A DNA stretch of 64,000 nucleotides from Bacteroides luhongzhouii (GCF_009193295.2 NZ_CP059973.1:3038001-3102000), one strand, 5' to 3'; numbered from the stretch's first letter, positions 16,107-25,392 are shown. Notes: generated by a model not told the origin, from the letters alone. Numbers and translations are program-made.

Positions 16107-18344
16107 ATGAAGAAAATATATTTGTCTGTCGTGTGCCTATTGATCTCTATTCCCCTTATCGCGCAGTTATATGTAGAGCCGGAGAAGGAGGTAGAATGCT
16201 CTGTCTTCCTGACAAAGGAAGGACGGGGGCGAGCACAGCAAGGACTTGAAATATGGGATGATTACATATTCTCGTGCGAGGATGGAGGACACGTGAATAT
16301 CTATGATTTCAAAAGTGCTGATCCGAAACCTGTGGCAGGCTTTGAGTTGGCGTCCTCCCATCCGGACAACCATGTAAATAATGTATGCTTTGGCGTCGAG
16401 ACAAAACGCGGAGCATCGTTTCCTCTCTTGTATATTACAAACGGGAAGGTAGGAAGCGAGTTGGAATGGTTGTGTTTTGTGGAGAGTATCACCCGTCGTG
16501 GAAAACGTTTTAGCAGCGAAATCGTACAGACAATTGAACTCGATGGTTCGAAGTGGGCGGAGAAAGGATATGTCTCTATCTTCGGCGCACCAAGTTGGCT
16601 GGTCGATCGGGAGCGAGGATTTATATGGATATTCTCGGCGCGTAAACGCACTGTGGCGAAGGTGACAAAGCATGCATGGGAAAACCAGTATGTTGCCACC
16701 AAATTCCGTATACCGTCATTGAGTGAGGGCGCAAAGGTGCGCCTCGACGAAAATGACATTCTCGATCAGGTGGTGTTCCCCTATGATGTGTGGTTCACAC
16801 AAGCGGGCTGTATGCATGATGGCAAAATCTATTTTTGCTTCGGAGTTGGGAAACAGGATGACAACCGTCCTTCCTGCATTCGGGTGTACGATACTGATAG
16901 GCGGACAATTGCTGCCCGATACAATGTGCAGGAACAGGTTATTTACGAACCGGAAGATATTGTGGTCAAAGATGGAGTTATGTATGTCAATACCAATACA
17001 AATGCGAAAAAGACGTCCGATCTTCCTTGCATATTCAAACTCTCTCTTCCGAAAGAAAAGCCGATGGCCGAAAATCCTCTCGACGAGATACGCCGAGACC
17101 CGGAACGTGCGGGCGGAGTGTATTATGTGACCGATCTTTCACATCCGGTTACGCCGGCGCCCAAAGGATATAAGCCTTTCTATATAAATGGCTATTTCCG
17201 TCACGGAGCGCGTCAGATAGACGATGCGGTGACTTATCCTGCCATATACGGCGTATTGGAGAAAGCTCATACCACAAACAACCTTACCAATTTTGGGAAA
17301 GCACTGTACGAACGTCTTGAACCGTTCAAGAAGAATGTGTTTTACAAAGAAGGCGATCTGACACAAATCGGTTATCGTCAGACAAGGGAAATAGGCCGGA
17401 GGATGGTACAAAACTATCCGGAAGTATTTGAAGGTCATCCCTATTTGAAGACTAACGCAACGAATGTGCTTCGGGTGGCGGCTACCATGCAATCTGTAAA
17501 TTCGGGGATTTTGTCGTTGCGTCCCGGACTTGAATGGGCAGAGATAGACAACTCCCGTTCGTTCCTTACCATGCTGAATCCTTATGGCAACGTATGTCCC
17601 GACAGGAGTTCGCTTGATAAGTATATACTTGGTAAAGAAAACAGTTGGTATAAAAAATATCGTTCATATATAGATGAAAAGTTGGATGTGGATGCTTTTT
17701 TTACAAGACTGTTTATAGACATTGCACAAATAGAAAGTGAGTATGACAAGTACGACCTGATCCACCGCTTCTGGTTAATGGCGTCGCTTATGCAATGCCT
17801 TGATCGCCAAGTGCCTATATGGGACCTTTTTACAGAAGAGGAAATATTGGCTTGGGCGGAAATTGAGAACTATAAGTATTTTGCGCAGAAAGGTCCTGAA
17901 CCGGTCTCTCACGGGCGTAGTTGGGGACTTGCGTCACGCACGTTACGCCATTTATTAGATGAGTCTGCCGAAGATCTGGTTCGCAAGCGTCATGGTATTA
18001 ATCTCAACTTCGGACATGATGGCGTTCTTATGGCCATCTTGACAAATCTGCAAGCCGGGACGTGGGCGCGTGAAGCCAGTAATTCCAAAGAAGCGTTGCG
18101 GAGTTGGAAGTATTGGGATATTCCGATGGGTGCGAATCTTCAGATGGTATTTTATCAATCGGAAGACAATCCGGACGTTTTAGTTAAGTTTATGCTGAAT
18201 GAAAAAGACCTCCGGTTGCCGTTGGAAGCGGTTGAAGCATCTTATTACAAATGGAATGAGGTTTATAAATTCTATATAGAACATTGCGACAAGGTGGAAA
18301 AATCACTTGCCGAAACATTGAAATTATCGTATGAAGACTTTTAA
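16107..18344 (+). CDS. Beta-propeller-like domain fused to histidine acid phosphatase (branch 2)
   Basis: The 745-residue secreted protein has a signal peptide (ISIPLIAQ) without lipobox, so it is probably periplasmic. Residues about 25-330 show repeated strand-rich units such as GLEIWDDYIFSCEDGGHVNI, consistent with a beta-propeller. The C-terminal half begins with the catalytic YFRHGARQI motif near residue 370 (RHGxR; His is the phosphate acceptor) and contains NFGHDGVLMAIL near residue 645 (the HD proton-donor motif). This is the phytase/MINPP-type layout, so phosphomonoester removal is well supported. The fused N-terminal domain is unusual. The next gene starts 14 bases before its stop. 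Confidence 0.85.
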   Translation: MKKIYLSVVCLLISIPLIAQLYVEPEKEVECSVFLTKEGRGRAQQGLEIWDDYIFSCEDGGHVNIYDFKSADPKPVAGFELASSHPDNHVNNVCFGVETKRGASFPLLYITNGKVGSELEWLCFVESITRRGKRFSSEIVQTIELDGSKWAEKGYVSIFGAPSWLVDRERGFIWIFSARKRTVAKVTKHAWENQYVATKFRIPSLSEGAKVRLDENDILDQVVFPYDVWFTQAGCMHDGKIYFCFGVGKQDDNRPSCIRVYDTDRRTIAARYNVQEQVIYEPEDIVVKDGVMYVNTNTNAKKTSDLPCIFKLSLPKEKPMAENPLDEIRRDPERAGGVYYVTDLSHPVTPAPKGYKPFYINGYFRHGARQIDDAVTYPAIYGVLEKAHTTNNLTNFGKALYERLEPFKKNVFYKEGDLTQIGYRQTREIGRRMVQNYPEVFEGHPYLKTNATNVLRVAATMQSVNSGILSLRPGLEWAEIDNSRSFLTMLNPYGNVCPDRSSLDKYILGKENSWYKKYRSYIDEKLDVDAFFTRLFIDIAQIESEYDKYDLIHRFWLMASLMQCLDRQVPIWDLFTEEEILAWAEIENYKYFAQKGPEPVSHGRSWGLASRTLRHLLDESAEDLVRKRHGINLNFGHDGVLMAILTNLQAGTWAREASNSKEALRSWKYWDIPMGANLQMVFYQSEDNPDVLVKFMLNEKDLRLPLEAVEASYYKWNEVYKFYIEHCDKVEKSLAETLKLSYEDF

Positions 18345-19653
18345 TTATAATCGTGCTGAAATAAAGGCTGGAATAGTACATTTCGGCGTTGGAAACTTCC
18401 ATCGAGCACATCTTGAAGCTTACACAAATCTTTTACTTGAAGATCCGGCACAAAGATGCTGGGGAGTATTCGGAGCCATGATTATGCCTACGGACGGGGT
18501 ATTGTTCAACGCCCTCAAGAAAGACGACGGCATATATCAGTTGACGACATGCAGCCCTTCCGGCGAACAGGATAGCATGCTGATTGGTTCGCTTGTAGAA
18601 CTTGCATGGGGGGAAATAGATAGTGAGCCTATCATCGCAAAAATAGCATCGGAGGAGATAAAAATCATCTCTCTCACCATTACCGAAGGGGGATATAAGG
18701 TCGATTTTAACCAGTCGCGTAGTGTGTTTTGGTATGTAGCCGAAGGACTTAAACGTCGGATGGCGAAGGATCTACCGATCACTATTCTTTCGTGTGACAA
18801 CATGCAAATGAACGGTAACGCTGCCAAATGTGCGTTTATGTCATACTTCGAAGCGAAATATCCTGAGGTGGCAGCGTGGGCGAAAAAGAAAGTGACGTTC
18901 CCGAATTCGATGGTGGACCGAATCACTCCCGTAACAAAACCGGGTAAGGGCACTGATGTGTGTTGTGAAGACTTTATACAATGGGTGATTGAAGATAATT
19001 TCATTGCAGGCCGTCCTGCATGGGAGAAAGTAGGAGTTACATTCACCCATGATGTGACTCCGTATGAAATCATGAAATTAAGTCTTCTCAATGCGTCACA
19101 TACCCTTCTTTCTTATCCTGCCTATATGGAAGGATTCAGGAAGGTCGATGCTGTAATGGCAGACGAGAGGTATCGTGCAATGATAAAGCTGTTTATGAAT
19201 AGGGACGTTACTCCTTATGTTCCGGTTCCTGAGGGCGTTGACCTTGAAGCGTATAAAGCCCAGCTTATCGAACGATTTTCAAACAAGGCGATCAGCGATC
19301 AGGTATCACGGCTTTGCGGCGATGGTATTGCTAAGTTTGCCGTTTATGTAGTACCCATACTCAAACAGATGTTGCAGGATGGGAAGGATATTTCGATAGA
19401 GGCTTTCCTGATAGCTGTTTATTGCAAATACTTGATAGGTGCGCGCACCGAGTCCGGTGAAAATATAGCTATCTCCGAACCTCACATCACCCCGGCGGAC
19501 AGGAAGTTGATTTCCGGAGGATCACCGGCCGAGTTCTTGAAGATATCACCTTTTGTGTCATTGGGACTGGACAAATATCCTGTGTTTATGGAAAAGTATG
19601 AGCAGTTTTATGCCATGCGGGTAGCGGAAGGGTTGAAGGTCTTATTACAGTAA
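18331..19653 (+). CDS. Mannitol dehydrogenase family (long-chain polyol) protein
   Basis: The 440-residue protein carries the N-terminal nucleotide-binding fold (VHFGVGNFHRAHLEAY, residues 14-29), the family motif TITEGGY near residue 128, DNMQMNGN, and the catalytic lysine/asparagine/histidine helix KLSLLNASHTLLSY near residue 249. Members oxidise mannitol, arabinitol or fructuronate/tagaturonate-type substrates with NAD(P). It is cytoplasmic. Position in an operon with an alcohol dehydrogenase and a PfkB kinase suggests polyol to ketose conversion. Its precise substrate is not determined. The start overlaps the phosphatase gene by 14 bases. Confidence 0.88.
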   Translation: MKTFNYNRAEIKAGIVHFGVGNFHRAHLEAYTNLLLEDPAQRCWGVFGAMIMPTDGVLFNALKKDDGIYQLTTCSPSGEQDSMLIGSLVELAWGEIDSEPIIAKIASEEIKIISLTITEGGYKVDFNQSRSVFWYVAEGLKRRMAKDLPITILSCDNMQMNGNAAKCAFMSYFEAKYPEVAAWAKKKVTFPNSMVDRITPVTKPGKGTDVCCEDFIQWVIEDNFIAGRPAWEKVGVTFTHDVTPYEIMKLSLLNASHTLLSYPAYMEGFRKVDAVMADERYRAMIKLFMNRDVTPYVPVPEGVDLEAYKAQLIERFSNKAISDQVSRLCGDGIAKFAVYVVPILKQMLQDGKDISIEAFLIAVYCKYLIGARTESGENIAISEPHITPADRKLISGGSPAEFLKISPFVSLGLDKYPVFMEKYEQFYAMRVAEGLKVLLQ

Positions 19654-19674
19654 ACAACTAAAAAAATACAGGCT

Positions 19675-20760
19675 ATGAAGAAGTTTTTCATAACGGTTGT
19701 TCTGTCGCTTTCGTGTGTATTGTCGGTTTCGGCACAAAAACAGATGGAGGCATCAACGCTTAACCTGATAGGTAAGCCGTTTGAATCGACTCCCAATCCG
19801 TATCATAGAGTCGATACATTGGTTTATAAAGGTTTTAACAGAACAGAGAATCGACAACTCCGTTGTTCTGCCGGTATGGCTGTATTGTTTAAAACGAACA
19901 CACGTAATATACAGATTACGACAAAGTGGGGGTATGTATATTCGAGCCATTCAACCATGCCGATCTCTTATAAAGGATATGATCTTTATATCAAAAATGC
20001 AAACGGTAGATGGCAGTATGCGGCAAGCGGTTCATTGAAAGCGTATAAGGGCGAGAAAACCGAGACATTCACGCTCATTGAGAATATGGATGGTACGATG
20101 CACGAATGTATGATGTATATGCCAATGTATTCGGAGGTCATTTCTTGCAAGATAGGGATAGATGACGATGCTGTTATCGAACCGTTGAAGTCCGATTTTC
20201 GTCATAGGATAGTGGTATATGGCTCTTCATTTACGCAAGGAGTAAGCACGGATCGATCCGGCATGAGTTATCCCATGCAATTTATGCGAAATACAGGTCT
20301 TCAAGTCGTGTCGCTCGCAACAAGCGGACGTTGTCTGATGCAGCCTTATATGCTCGACGTTCTTGCGGAAGTCAAGGCTGATGCCTTTATATTCGATACA
20401 TTTTCAAATCCTGACGCAGAACTGATAAGAGAGCGCCTGATGCCGTTTATAGATCGGCTTATAGCGGTACATCCGGCTACTCCGTTGATATTTCAGCGTA
20501 CTATCTATCGCGAACGACGTTCATTCGATACAGTTCTTGATGCGAAAGAACGGGCTAAGGCGGCAACCGTAGAGGAGTTGTTTGCAAAAATCCTCACGAA
20601 CCCGAAATATAAAGACGTTTATCTGATTACGCCTGATGCTTCCGATGCGCATGAGACATCGGTCGATGGAACTCATCCAAGTAGTTATGGATATGCACTT
20701 TGGGCGAAGTCAATAGAGACTCCGGTAATAGAAATTTTAAGTAAATATGGTATAAAATGA
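19675..20760 (+). CDS. Secreted SGNH-family esterase/hydrolase with N-terminal beta domain
   Basis: The 361-residue protein has a signal peptide ending SVSAQ. Residues about 25-165 form a beta-rich domain, and residues about 175-355 form the SGNH hydrolase. Block I is YGSSFTQGV with the nucleophile serine, block II is ATSGRC, block III is DTFSNPDA, and the catalytic pair sits in DGTHPSSYG. Such enzymes remove acetyl or other ester groups from glycans, and related two-domain proteins are common in Bacteroides loci. It is probably periplasmic. Its stop overlaps the start of the next gene (ATGA). Confidence 0.85.
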   Translation: MKKFFITVVLSLSCVLSVSAQKQMEASTLNLIGKPFESTPNPYHRVDTLVYKGFNRTENRQLRCSAGMAVLFKTNTRNIQITTKWGYVYSSHSTMPISYKGYDLYIKNANGRWQYAASGSLKAYKGEKTETFTLIENMDGTMHECMMYMPMYSEVISCKIGIDDDAVIEPLKSDFRHRIVVYGSSFTQGVSTDRSGMSYPMQFMRNTGLQVVSLATSGRCLMQPYMLDVLAEVKADAFIFDTFSNPDAELIRERLMPFIDRLIAVHPATPLIFQRTIYRERRSFDTVLDAKERAKAATVEELFAKILTNPKYKDVYLITPDASDAHETSVDGTHPSSYGYALWAKSIETPVIEILSKYGIK

Positions 20761-21785
20761 GACAAGCGGTATTAGTAGAACCAAAACATATTGAATTTCG
20801 TGAGGTTGAGGCGCCTAAGGCGTCGGACCTGAAAGGACATCAGGTGCTTCTGAATATTAAGAGAATAGGTATTTGTGGAAGTGAGATACATTCTTATCAC
20901 GGATGTCATCCGGCAACTTTCTATCCGGTAGTTCAGGGGCATGAATATTCGGCAGTGGTAGTCGCTACGGGGACGGAGGTTACGATCTGCAAGGCGGGTG
21001 ACGTTGTCACCGCACGTCCGCAACTGGTGTGTGGGAAGTGCAAGCCTTGTCAGCGGGGAGAGTATAATATTTGTGAAGAACTAAGAGTGCAAGCCTTTCA
21101 GGCAAATGGAGCTGCGCAAGACTTTTTTGTGGTTGATGATGACAGGATTGCAGTGTTGCCTAAAGGTATGTCGCTTGATTATGGGGCTATGATAGAACCG
21201 GTGGCAGTGGCTGCGCACGCAACCATGCGTGGCGGGGACTTGAAAGGTAAGAATGTGGTTGTATCGGGTGCCGGAACGATCGGTAACCTCGTGGCGCAGT
21301 TCGCTAAGGCAAGAGGAGCCAAACGGGTTCTTATTACTGATGTAAGTGATTTCAGACTTGAAATCGCTCGTAAATGTGGTATAGTAGATACGCTCAATGT
21401 AGCTAAGACGCCGCTCAAAGAAGGAGCGAAGAGGCTTTTCGGGGATGAAGATTTTCAAGCTGCGTTTGAGGTTGCCGGAGTTGAGTCGAGCATTCGTTCG
21501 CTTATGGAGTGTATCGAAAAAGGGAGTACCATCGTTGTAGTGGCGGTATTTGGCAAGGATCCGTCGCTTAATATGTTCTATTTGGGAGAGCACGAACTGA
21601 AGGTGAACGGAACGATGATGTATCGCCATGAAGATTATCTTACGGCTATCGATCAGGTAAGTTCGGGAGCTATCCGTCTCGAACCGCTTATTTCAAATCA
21701 TTTCCCGTTCGAGCAGTATGACGAGGCATATAAATTTATAGACGAGAATAGTGCAACATCCATGAAAATAATTATAAAACTATAA
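20757..21785 (+). CDS. Zinc-dependent medium-chain alcohol/polyol dehydrogenase
   Basis: The 342-residue cytoplasmic enzyme has the catalytic zinc motif GICGSEIHSYHG and QGHEYSAVV, the structural-zinc loop CGKCKPCQRGEYNIC (four cysteines, residues about 86-100), and an NAD-binding Rossmann motif VVSGAGTIGNLVAQ near residue 165. It belongs to the sorbitol/idonate/threonine dehydrogenase branch. With the mannitol-dehydrogenase-type enzyme it gives the operon two polyol-oxidising activities. The substrate may be a hexitol or sugar acid; the sequence does not decide this. Confidence 0.9.
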   Translation: MRQAVLVEPKHIEFREVEAPKASDLKGHQVLLNIKRIGICGSEIHSYHGCHPATFYPVVQGHEYSAVVVATGTEVTICKAGDVVTARPQLVCGKCKPCQRGEYNICEELRVQAFQANGAAQDFFVVDDDRIAVLPKGMSLDYGAMIEPVAVAAHATMRGGDLKGKNVVVSGAGTIGNLVAQFAKARGAKRVLITDVSDFRLEIARKCGIVDTLNVAKTPLKEGAKRLFGDEDFQAAFEVAGVESSIRSLMECIEKGSTIVVVAVFGKDPSLNMFYLGEHELKVNGTMMYRHEDYLTAIDQVSSGAIRLEPLISNHFPFEQYDEAYKFIDENSATSMKIIIKL

Positions 21786-21789
21786 AACC

Positions 21790-22656
21790 ATGAAAATAAT
21801 AGGTATAGGAGAAGTTGTTTGGGATTGCTTCCCGGAAGGTAAGAGACTTGGCGGAGCGCCTATCAATTTCTGTTTTTTTGCGAAGGAATTGGGAGCAGAA
21901 TCATATCCCGTTACGGCAATAGGTGACGATGAACTCGGCGATGAAACATTTGCGGTGCTTAAAGAGACCGGACTTGATTTAGGATATATTTCCCGTAATA
22001 TTTTGCCGACAGGTAAAGTGCTTGTGTCGTTGAATGAGGCCGGTGTACCGCAATATGACATTGTTGAGAATGTTGCTTGGGATGCTATCGAGTGTAGTCC
22101 TGCGACCATGAAATTTGTCGGCGATGCAGATGCTGTTTGTTGGGGCTCTTTGGCACAGCGAAGCGAAAAGTCACGTGCTGCAATCTTGAGGCTCATAGAT
22201 GCCGTGCCGGATACCTCTTTGAAGGTGTTCGATATTAATATCAGGCAACATTTTTATTCGACAGACTTGATTGTGGAATCCTTGCAAAAAGCAAATGTCC
22301 TCAAATTGAATGAGGACGAATTGCCGTTATTGATCTCTCTTCTTTCCCTTTCTACTGATTTTGTGGAAGCTATCGCAGAACTCATTGCTCGTTTTTCGCT
22401 CAAGTATGTTATATTCACACAGGGGGCAGTACGTAGTGGCATATATGATGTAAGTGGGGAAATTTCATCCATAGATACACCTAAAGTCGAGGTGGCCGAT
22501 ACTGTAGGTGCAGGCGACTCGTTTACTGCTACCTTTGTTGTGAACATACTTAGAGGGGCGTCGGTTGCTGAATCACACCGCAAAGCGGTGGATGTATCGG
22601 CATATACTTGTACACAAAGAGGGGCAATTAACCCGTTGCCGGATAGTAAAAAGTAA
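21790..22656 (+). CDS. PfkB-family carbohydrate kinase, last gene of the operon
   Basis: The 288-residue protein has the N-terminal substrate motif KRLGGAPINFCFFAKELG, resembling fructokinases, and the C-terminal PfkB signature DTVGAGDSFTATF with the catalytic aspartate. It would phosphorylate a ketose such as fructose with ATP, delivering the product to glycolysis. It starts 4 bases after the dehydrogenase stop. No further plus-strand gene follows before the converging LRR gene. Confidence 0.9.
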   Translation: MKIIGIGEVVWDCFPEGKRLGGAPINFCFFAKELGAESYPVTAIGDDELGDETFAVLKETGLDLGYISRNILPTGKVLVSLNEAGVPQYDIVENVAWDAIECSPATMKFVGDADAVCWGSLAQRSEKSRAAILRLIDAVPDTSLKVFDINIRQHFYSTDLIVESLQKANVLKLNEDELPLLISLLSLSTDFVEAIAELIARFSLKYVIFTQGAVRSGIYDVSGEISSIDTPKVEVADTVGAGDSFTATFVVNILRGASVAESHRKAVDVSAYTCTQRGAINPLPDSKK

Positions 22657-22709
22657 TCTTTAAACGAAGTCTGGTGGGAAACCTTTATGCCCGGAAAAGT
22701 TAGATGAAT

Positions 22710-22750
22710 CACGGAAAGCTGTCGCTCAAAAAGCGGCTTATGCTACCGTG
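22710..22750 (+). terminator. Candidate terminator hairpin after the operon
   Basis: CACGG (22710-22714) pairs with CCGTG (22746-22750), enclosing nested AAGC/GCTT and CGCT/AGCG pairs with a CAAAA loop. No strong T-run follows, so it may be weak, Rho-dependent, or only an RNA-stability structure. The surrounding 117 bases between the kinase and the LRR gene show no recognisable gene. Confidence 0.35.
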
Positions 22751-22773
22751 AAGCATCTGTTCCGGGTAGCTGA

Positions 22774-24261
22774 TTATTCTTCGATAAAATTCTTAAAGTC
22801 ACTCCAAAAGGGTGATAATCGATATGCTGTAATAGATCCTTTGGGAACATATATTTTACAAATGGATTTATCTTTTATATTTAGGGTACTTGAATCCTTT
22901 ATAATTGGTGGTGTGACTCTTTTTACGTGTATTTCCACTATGGGACAATATTTAAAAGCTGACGATTGGATTTCACTAACACTGTTGGGAATTTCCACAT
23001 ATTCTAAGGATTCGCAATTTCCGAAAGCATTTGCTTCAATTTTAGTAGGTCCTTCCGGTATTATTATTTTTTTTACTTTTCTACTATAATTCAAAAATTG
23101 TACACTGATAGTAGACAAGTTTGGCGATAGCTCAACTTCATCAAAACTTGTATATTGGAATACACCTTGTTCGGTAAAAGTTACTGTAGTAGGTATAGTT
23201 AGTTTCCCTTTCATGAATGTAGAACCGAATGCAAAAAAATCGATTCTGGTTAGCCCTTCCGGGAGTTTTATAGTATTAAGATTTATAGCTCCATTAAAAG
23301 CAAGTCTCTTTATAATTTTTACTGTAGAAGGCAGGGACACTTCTTTCAAGTTACGACATGATGAAAAGGTATATGCCGGTATGACTGTTAGTTCCTTAGG
23401 TAGTTTTACTTCCTCTAATATTGAATTCTCAAAGTTGCGTTCAAGTAATTCATCGGAGTTGAAGGTTAAATCATTGGTTTTAAACTCATGTATCTTGGTG
23501 TCATTTATATCTAAGGTAATAAGTTGACTCATTTCTTTTAAAGTCATTAAATCCCTGGCATCAAGATTTCCGGTGAGTGTTAAATCTGTGATGGTTGTTT
23601 TATTTGTTTCTAAGATACTTTCTAGACTTCCGGGTATTTCTATGTTATAACTGGCTTTAATGATTTTGCGAGTAATGGTAAGTTCACAACTAGCTTTTGC
23701 TTTTGATTCCTTTAGTTGTGCTGTGATGGTTGCATTCCCTTCTTTAACTGCAGTAATGTTTCCATTATATACTGTTGCAATTTTGTCATCTGACGATGTC
23801 CATATTATATCTTTGTATGTTGCGTTGTCCGGTTCGATAACAGCAGATAACTGATGGGTTTCTCCAGCAATTAATTTAACTGCGTTTTCTGATAATTTGA
23901 TAGATGTAACTTCAATCGGAATAACATTTACCTGACAGGTGGAGAGAGGACCGAAATCTTTGGCTTTAGCAGTAATAATAGTAACACCGATAGACAGTGC
24001 TTTAATTTCTCCGTGGGCATTAATTGTGGCAACGTCTTTATTGGAGGATGTCCAAATATATTCAGGAACGGGCAAGTCTTCTGGAGAGTGTTTTATGGTA
24101 AGCGTGTGACTATCACCAATATTTAAAGTTACTTCTTCTTCGGTAATTTTTATTGCATCAATCGTTTGTTGTATAATTTTATCTTCTATGTCATTCTTGT
24201 CACTACAACTATTTATGAACAATGTTAAAACTAGTACGGAGAGTAAATTTAATGATTTCAT
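22774..24261 (-). CDS. BspA-like leucine-rich-repeat lipoprotein with Ig-like (Big_2) domains
   Basis: The chosen start (24261, MKSLNLLSVLVL) gives a signal peptide with lipobox LFINSC; upstream codons lie beyond the promoter. Two Big_2-type domains follow (about 35-110 and 115-190; GVTIITAKAKD and GNATITAQLKE are the typical last strands). LRR_5 repeats follow from about 210, with units such as FSSCRNLKEVSLPSTVKII and FGNCESLEYVEIPNSVSEI, and a closing CKIYVPKGSITAY segment. About 495 residues. These are surface-exposed, often adhesive or binding proteins. It converges on the operon; whether it belongs functionally to it is unknown. Confidence 0.85.
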   Translation of the reverse strand: MKSLNLLSVLVLTLFINSCSDKNDIEDKIIQQTIDAIKITEEEVTLNIGDSHTLTIKHSPEDLPVPEYIWTSSNKDVATINAHGEIKALSIGVTIITAKAKDFGPLSTCQVNVIPIEVTSIKLSENAVKLIAGETHQLSAVIEPDNATYKDIIWTSSDDKIATVYNGNITAVKEGNATITAQLKESKAKASCELTITRKIIKASYNIEIPGSLESILETNKTTITDLTLTGNLDARDLMTLKEMSQLITLDINDTKIHEFKTNDLTFNSDELLERNFENSILEEVKLPKELTVIPAYTFSSCRNLKEVSLPSTVKIIKRLAFNGAINLNTIKLPEGLTRIDFFAFGSTFMKGKLTIPTTVTFTEQGVFQYTSFDEVELSPNLSTISVQFLNYSRKVKKIIIPEGPTKIEANAFGNCESLEYVEIPNSVSEIQSSAFKYCPIVEIHVKRVTPPIIKDSSTLNIKDKSICKIYVPKGSITAYRLSPFWSDFKNFIEE

Positions 24262-24318
24262 ATTAAAATTATGTTTGTTTTGTTGCTCTGTTGATAAAGC
24301 ATTAAAATTATTTTGTTG

Positions 24319-24326
24319 CAAAGATA
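24319..24326 (-). promoter_or_regulatory. Promoter -7 box of the LRR lipoprotein gene
   Basis: CAAAGATA on the plus strand is TATCTTTG on the minus strand, 58 bases before the ATG at 24261. This supports the downstream start and excludes the longer reading frame. Confidence 0.5.
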
Positions 24327-24390
24327 GATATAATGTGTAAGTCTCGAAAGCTTTTAATCGCATTTTTATGAATAACTCCGATTTAATAGT

Positions 24391-24398
24391 TATTTTTG
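24391..24398 (+). promoter_or_regulatory. Promoter -7 box of the nucleosidase gene
   Basis: TATTTTTG fits the -7 consensus about 98 bases upstream of the ATG at 24497. It diverges from the LRR promoter. Confidence 0.4.
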
Positions 24399-24496
24399 CA
24401 GATATAGTCAAGGCTATGTTCATTACAGAAAACTAGAATGAGCCGGAGTTGCTTGTATATCTCATTGAATAATAATTTTACGAAATAAAGGAATCT

Positions 24497-25063
24497 ATGT
24501 TGAAAATATTAGTAACCTACGCCGTACAAGGCGAATTTGTAGAGATTAAATGGCCGGATATAGAACCTTACTACGTTCGTACAGGCATTGGTAAAGTGAA
24601 ATCAGCCTTTCATCTGGCAGAAGCAATCCGCCAGGTACAACCGGATTTGGTGCTCAATATCGGAAGTGCCGGAACAGTCAACCATCAGGTAGGAGACATC
24701 TTTGTATGCCGCAAGTTCGTAGACCGTGATATGCAGAAAATGAAAGAGTTCGGATTGGAGTGTGAGATCGATTCATCAGCTTTGCTCGAAGAAAAAGGTT
24801 ATTGCACGCATTGGACGGAACATGGAATCTGCAATACAGGAGATGGCTTCCTCACCGAGTTGACCCACGTTAGCGGAGATGTTGTAGATATGGAAGCATA
24901 CGCACAGGCATTTGTCTGCCGTTCAAAAGAAATCCCGTTTATTTCCGTGAAATACGTGACTGACATAATTGGGCAGAACTCCGTGAAACATTGGGAAGAT
25001 AAACTAGCCGATGCCCGGCAGGGACTATCACACTATTTCAATGTCTTGAAAGAAAGAATATGA
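24497..25063 (+). CDS. MTA/SAH-nucleosidase-like phosphorylase-superfamily protein
   Basis: The 188-residue protein is shorter than the usual 230. It carries the PNP/UDP fold motifs LNIGSAGTVN near residue 54 and VVDMEAYAQA near residue 130, where the glutamate contacts the ribose and the following region contacts the base. It should hydrolyse an adenosine-type nucleoside such as methylthioadenosine. Cytoplasmic. Its last 31 bases overlap the 3' end of the converging DUF454 gene. Confidence 0.82.
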   Translation: MLKILVTYAVQGEFVEIKWPDIEPYYVRTGIGKVKSAFHLAEAIRQVQPDLVLNIGSAGTVNHQVGDIFVCRKFVDRDMQKMKEFGLECEIDSSALLEEKGYCTHWTEHGICNTGDGFLTELTHVSGDVVDMEAYAQAFVCRSKEIPFISVKYVTDIIGQNSVKHWEDKLADARQGLSHYFNVLKERI

Positions 25064-25392
25064 TAAGTGACTCCTGCGGCTATCAATCCCAGAAGAATCT
25101 TTACCCATATAAAAGGAATCAGGAAGAAAATGCAATAAAGCATCGTTCCCCACATTAATACGAGGGAAATTATTTTGGCGCGGAGAGGAATCGCCTTGTT
25201 TTCGCGGAAATTGCGGATATAAGGACCGAAGTGCCGATGATTGAGCAGCCAGTTATATAATCGGGGTGACCCTTTGAAATAAAGGGCGGCGGTGAGCAAT
25301 AAAAAAGGGGTAGTGGGCAGTAGCGGCAGAAAGATGCCGAGAATGCCGAGCGCAAGGGAAATACTACCTAAAACAATATAAAGAGTTTTCAT
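25033..25392 (-). CDS. DUF454 (YbaN-type) small inner-membrane protein
   Basis: With the start MKTLYIVLGSI (25392) the protein is 119 residues and begins in a hydrophobic helix. The family motif LPLLPTTPFLLLTAALYFKG lies near residue 25, and two more membrane segments follow (ISLVLMWGTMLYCIFFLIPF and a C-terminal one). The function of the family is unknown. The -7 box TATCTTTG (25404-25397) ends only 4 bases before this ATG, so the transcript may be leaderless. The gene overlaps the nucleosidase 3' end by 31 bases. Confidence 0.82.
   Translation of the reverse strand: MKTLYIVLGSISLALGILGIFLPLLPTTPFLLLTAALYFKGSPRLYNWLLNHRHFGPYIRNFRENKAIPLRAKIISLVLMWGTMLYCIFFLIPFIWVKILLGLIAAGVTYHILSFKTLK

Noticed and set aside
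22657..22773. A remnant of another catabolic gene after the PfkB kinase.
   Set aside because: Frames here are open for short lengths, but no family could be recognised, so it is reported only as a hairpin-bearing gap.
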